This document shows, one piece after another, positions 62,234-64,000 of a DNA stretch of 64,000 nt (position 1 is the stretch's first letter; each line of letters begins with the position of its first letter). Under the pieces are notes generated by a model. That model ran no database searches. It saw only the letters and a list, made by a program, of their open reading frames with translations, and was not told the DNA's origin. Position numbers and translations under genes: made by a program. The DNA lies in the NCBI RefSeq assembly GCF_049651205.1, contig NZ_JBASBR010000004.1, forward strand, positions 372,001 to 436,000, given 5' to 3'. This stretch comes from Castellaniella sp049651205 (GTDB lineage: Bacteria; Pseudomonadota; Gammaproteobacteria; Burkholderiales; Burkholderiaceae_B).

Positions 62234-63370
62234 TCAGGGCGCCAAAGGACGCTTTGCCAGGGCCTGGATACGGGCAGCACGTAGATCCGTCCGGATCCGG
62301 ACGGGATCACCGCCGGCAGCACGGGCAACCGCCCCGGCATCAATCTGGCGCACAGCCTGCAAGCGCTGCTGCCAGGCAGCCGCGTCAACGGCGGGATCGA
62401 GGCAGGCTGCAATTTCCAGCAGTTGCAGGCAGCGCTCAGGGCGCCTTAGGGCATCGCAGGCCTCCAGCACATCCAGGCAGGCGGCCGGATCGGGATCCGT
62501 CCCCAGAAGGGGCTGCAAACCTGCCAGCAAGCCTGGCAGCAGGCGCGCAAGGTCTCGACAGGCAGTAGGCACTCGCAGTTGGGCGTGCAGGTCTGAACCA
62601 GAGCGGCAGCACAAGACCGCATAGCGCTGGGCCAGATCCAGGCTGCACGCTGCGGCGCGGGCCAGAGCATCCGCCACCAGAGGGCTCCAGACCAAGCCGG
62701 GCGCCACCCGTGGCAATGCCCCGCACCGTTCCAGTACCGCAAACATCCGTTGTGGGTGTTGTGTAACCAGCCCCTTGGCAAACTCCTGCCAGACGCGTTC
62801 AGGCACCAGCGCATCCACCTCACCCGCCTGCACCAGCTGATCACAGAGCGCCAGGGTTTCGGGGGCAATGGAAAAATCATGAAAACGGGCTGAAAAACGT
62901 GCCAGCCGCAAGAGCCGCACTGGGTCTTCGACGAAGGCGGGGCCGACATGGCGCAACACCCGATGGGCAATGTCATCGGCGCCGTTCAAGGGATCGATCA
63001 AGCGGCCGTCGGGCGCCCGGGCAATTGCATTGACGGTAAGATCCCGACGCTGAAGGTCTTCTTCAAGCGTGACATCCAGGCCGGCGTGAAACACAAAACC
63101 ATGATAACCACGCCCGGATTTGCGCTCGGTTCTGGCCAATGCGTATTCTTCGTGGGTACGTGGATGCAAAAACACGGGGAAATCGCCACCCACCGGAGTA
63201 AACCCGCGCGCCGCGAGGGCTTCGGGGCTGGCACCCACCACCACCCAATCACGGTCGCCCGCAGGCAAACCCAGCAGGTCGTCTCGCACGGCGCCACCAA
63301 CGATGTACACCTCAAGCCCGTCGACGACGGGATCAGAGGCAGTGGATGGGCCGATGGGCCTGGGTTGCAT
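62234..63370 (-). CDS. cca: CCA tRNA nucleotidyltransferase
   Basis: The 378-residue enzyme adds or repairs the tRNA 3' CCA end. YIVGGAVRDDLLGLPAGDRDWVVVG has the G-loop and the metal-binding DxD. RRDLTVNAIA and DPVRLLRLARFSARF are the template-binding motifs. E. coli Cca has a C-terminal HD phosphatase domain; here I find no HD motif, only AVLCCRSGSDLHAQ in that region. ATG at 63370 overlaps the slt stop by one base (TGATG). murI follows after 15 bases. Confidence 0.94.
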   Translation of the reverse strand: MQPRPIGPSTASDPVVDGLEVYIVGGAVRDDLLGLPAGDRDWVVVGASPEALAARGFTPVGGDFPVFLHPRTHEEYALARTERKSGRGYHGFVFHAGLDVTLEEDLQRRDLTVNAIARAPDGRLIDPLNGADDIAHRVLRHVGPAFVEDPVRLLRLARFSARFHDFSIAPETLALCDQLVQAGEVDALVPERVWQEFAKGLVTQHPQRMFAVLERCGALPRVAPGLVWSPLVADALARAAACSLDLAQRYAVLCCRSGSDLHAQLRVPTACRDLARLLPGLLAGLQPLLGTDPDPAACLDVLEACDALRRPERCLQLLEIAACLDPAVDAAAWQQRLQAVRQIDAGAVARAAGGDPVRIRTDLRAARIQALAKRPLAP

Positions 63371-64000
63371 CACGGCCGAGCGGTTTGAGTGCCGTCCAGC
63401 GGGCTGACTGTCCCCAGGCGGGCCTTGAGAGAAGCTGGTTTGCCGGAAAACAGCATGGCATACCAAACCGAATTGGACATCACGTTTTTGACGTACAGGC
63501 GGGTTTCGGTAAACGGGATGGTTTCAGCAAAGATGGCGCCTTCGACCGGCGCTTGCAGCTGGGATTTCCAGCGTTTGGGGCGCCCCGGACCAGCGTTATA
63601 CCCAGCAGTGGCCAGAAGCTCGGAGCCCCCCAGGCGCTGCAACACCATATCCATGTAGCGGGTGCCCAATACCGTGTTGGTGTCAAAATCATTGACCTGG
63701 CTGAGGCTGAAATCCTTGAGGCCGATTTTGCGTGCCACATACCGTGCCGTGGCCGGCATCAATTGCATCAGGCCCGATGCACCCACGTGCGATCGGGCAT
63801 CCGTGATAAAGCGGGACTCTTGCCGGATCAGCCCATACACCCAGGCGGGGTCGAGATTGATCTCGCGGGCTTTTTCGGCAACACGGCCCTCGAAGGGGGC
63901 GATAAAGCGCTGACTGAAATCGTGCACCTGCCGGGTTTGCAGCGAGGTGTTGACCACGCGGTCGTAGATTTGTTCTGAGCGGGCAAATTCTGCCGCACCG
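63370..64000 (-). CDS. slt: Soluble lytic murein transglycosylase, C-terminal part
   Basis: The gene enters from the right edge, so the N-terminus is missing; the reading frame stays open to 64000. The catalytic domain is complete: VYGLIRQESRF holds the catalytic Glu, SGLMQLMPATARYV and LGTRYMDMVLQRLGG follow, then AGYNAGPGRPKRW. This is the family 23 lysozyme-like fold of Slt70. It cleaves peptidoglycan strands to anhydromuropeptides in the periplasm. Its stop overlaps the cca start by one base. Confidence 0.92.
   Translation of the reverse strand, partial: GAAEFARSEQIYDRVVNTSLQTRQVHDFSQRFIAPFEGRVAEKAREINLDPAWVYGLIRQESRFITDARSHVGASGLMQLMPATARYVARKIGLKDFSLSQVNDFDTNTVLGTRYMDMVLQRLGGSELLATAGYNAGPGRPKRWKSQLQAPVEGAIFAETIPFTETRLYVKNVMSNSVWYAMLFSGKPASLKARLGTVSPLDGTQTARP

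Overview
The window looks like a dense chromosomal segment of a betaproteobacterium, most likely Burkholderiales of the Alcaligenaceae type. This is inferred from gene content: glyQ-glyS-gmhB-plsC in one coupled run, lptD-surA-rsmA, the amgK-murU recycling pair, many LysR regulators, TRAP and CaiB/BaiF genes, and high coding GC. I see no insertion sequence, prophage, tRNA, rRNA or CRISPR array. Many genes overlap by 1-4 bases (ATGA or TGATG), and several convergent pairs have almost no gap.

Layout. 0-2.3 kb: the 5' part of a MraY/WecA-like transferase, gabD, and a structured RNA candidate with its own promoter and a UUCG-capped terminator. 2.3-7.3 kb (minus): a compact cbb3-like oxidase operon, ccoN-ccoO-cytochrome c-SCO-membrane protein-coq7. 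7.5-12 kb: OsmC-like protein, thyA, and an enoyl-CoA hydratase / class I fumarase / CitE-like operon. 12-17.8 kb (plus): glyQ-glyS-gmhB-plsC-metallopeptidase, then gloA. 17.8-24.5 kb: the envelope genes lptD-surA-rsmA facing away from amgK-murU. 25-30.4 kb (minus): glnHPQ and metNIQ ABC importers. 30.5-34.8 kb: rmuC, a LysR regulator, panB and an aldo-keto reductase. 34.9-41.7 kb: acnA, a perfect FNR-type box, an FmdE-like protein, a tandem-PAS diguanylate cyclase and an NCS2 permease.

41.7-55.6 kb is a catabolic region. dctQMP-FAH-maiA lies divergent to a LysR gene. An acyl-CoA dehydrogenase / CoA-transferase / DctP / MaoC-hydratase set follows, then another LysR gene divergent to MmgE/PrpD and an MFS permease. 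Together they suggest uptake and CoA-dependent breakdown of organic or dicarboxylic acids. 55.6-64 kb holds glmS divergent from an Lrp/AsnC regulator across three regularly spaced palindromes, a DEAD-box helicase with a repetitive tail, a MidA-like methyltransferase, murI, cca and the C-terminal part of slt.

The observations most worth checking are the RNA at about 2050-2201 with an anti-Shine-Dalgarno loop, the three phased palindromes at 57583-57657, the unusual cbb3 operon with a CcoS-like extension on CcoN, and the FNR box at 37762-37775. All functions are read from sequence and recalled family features. No database search was run.
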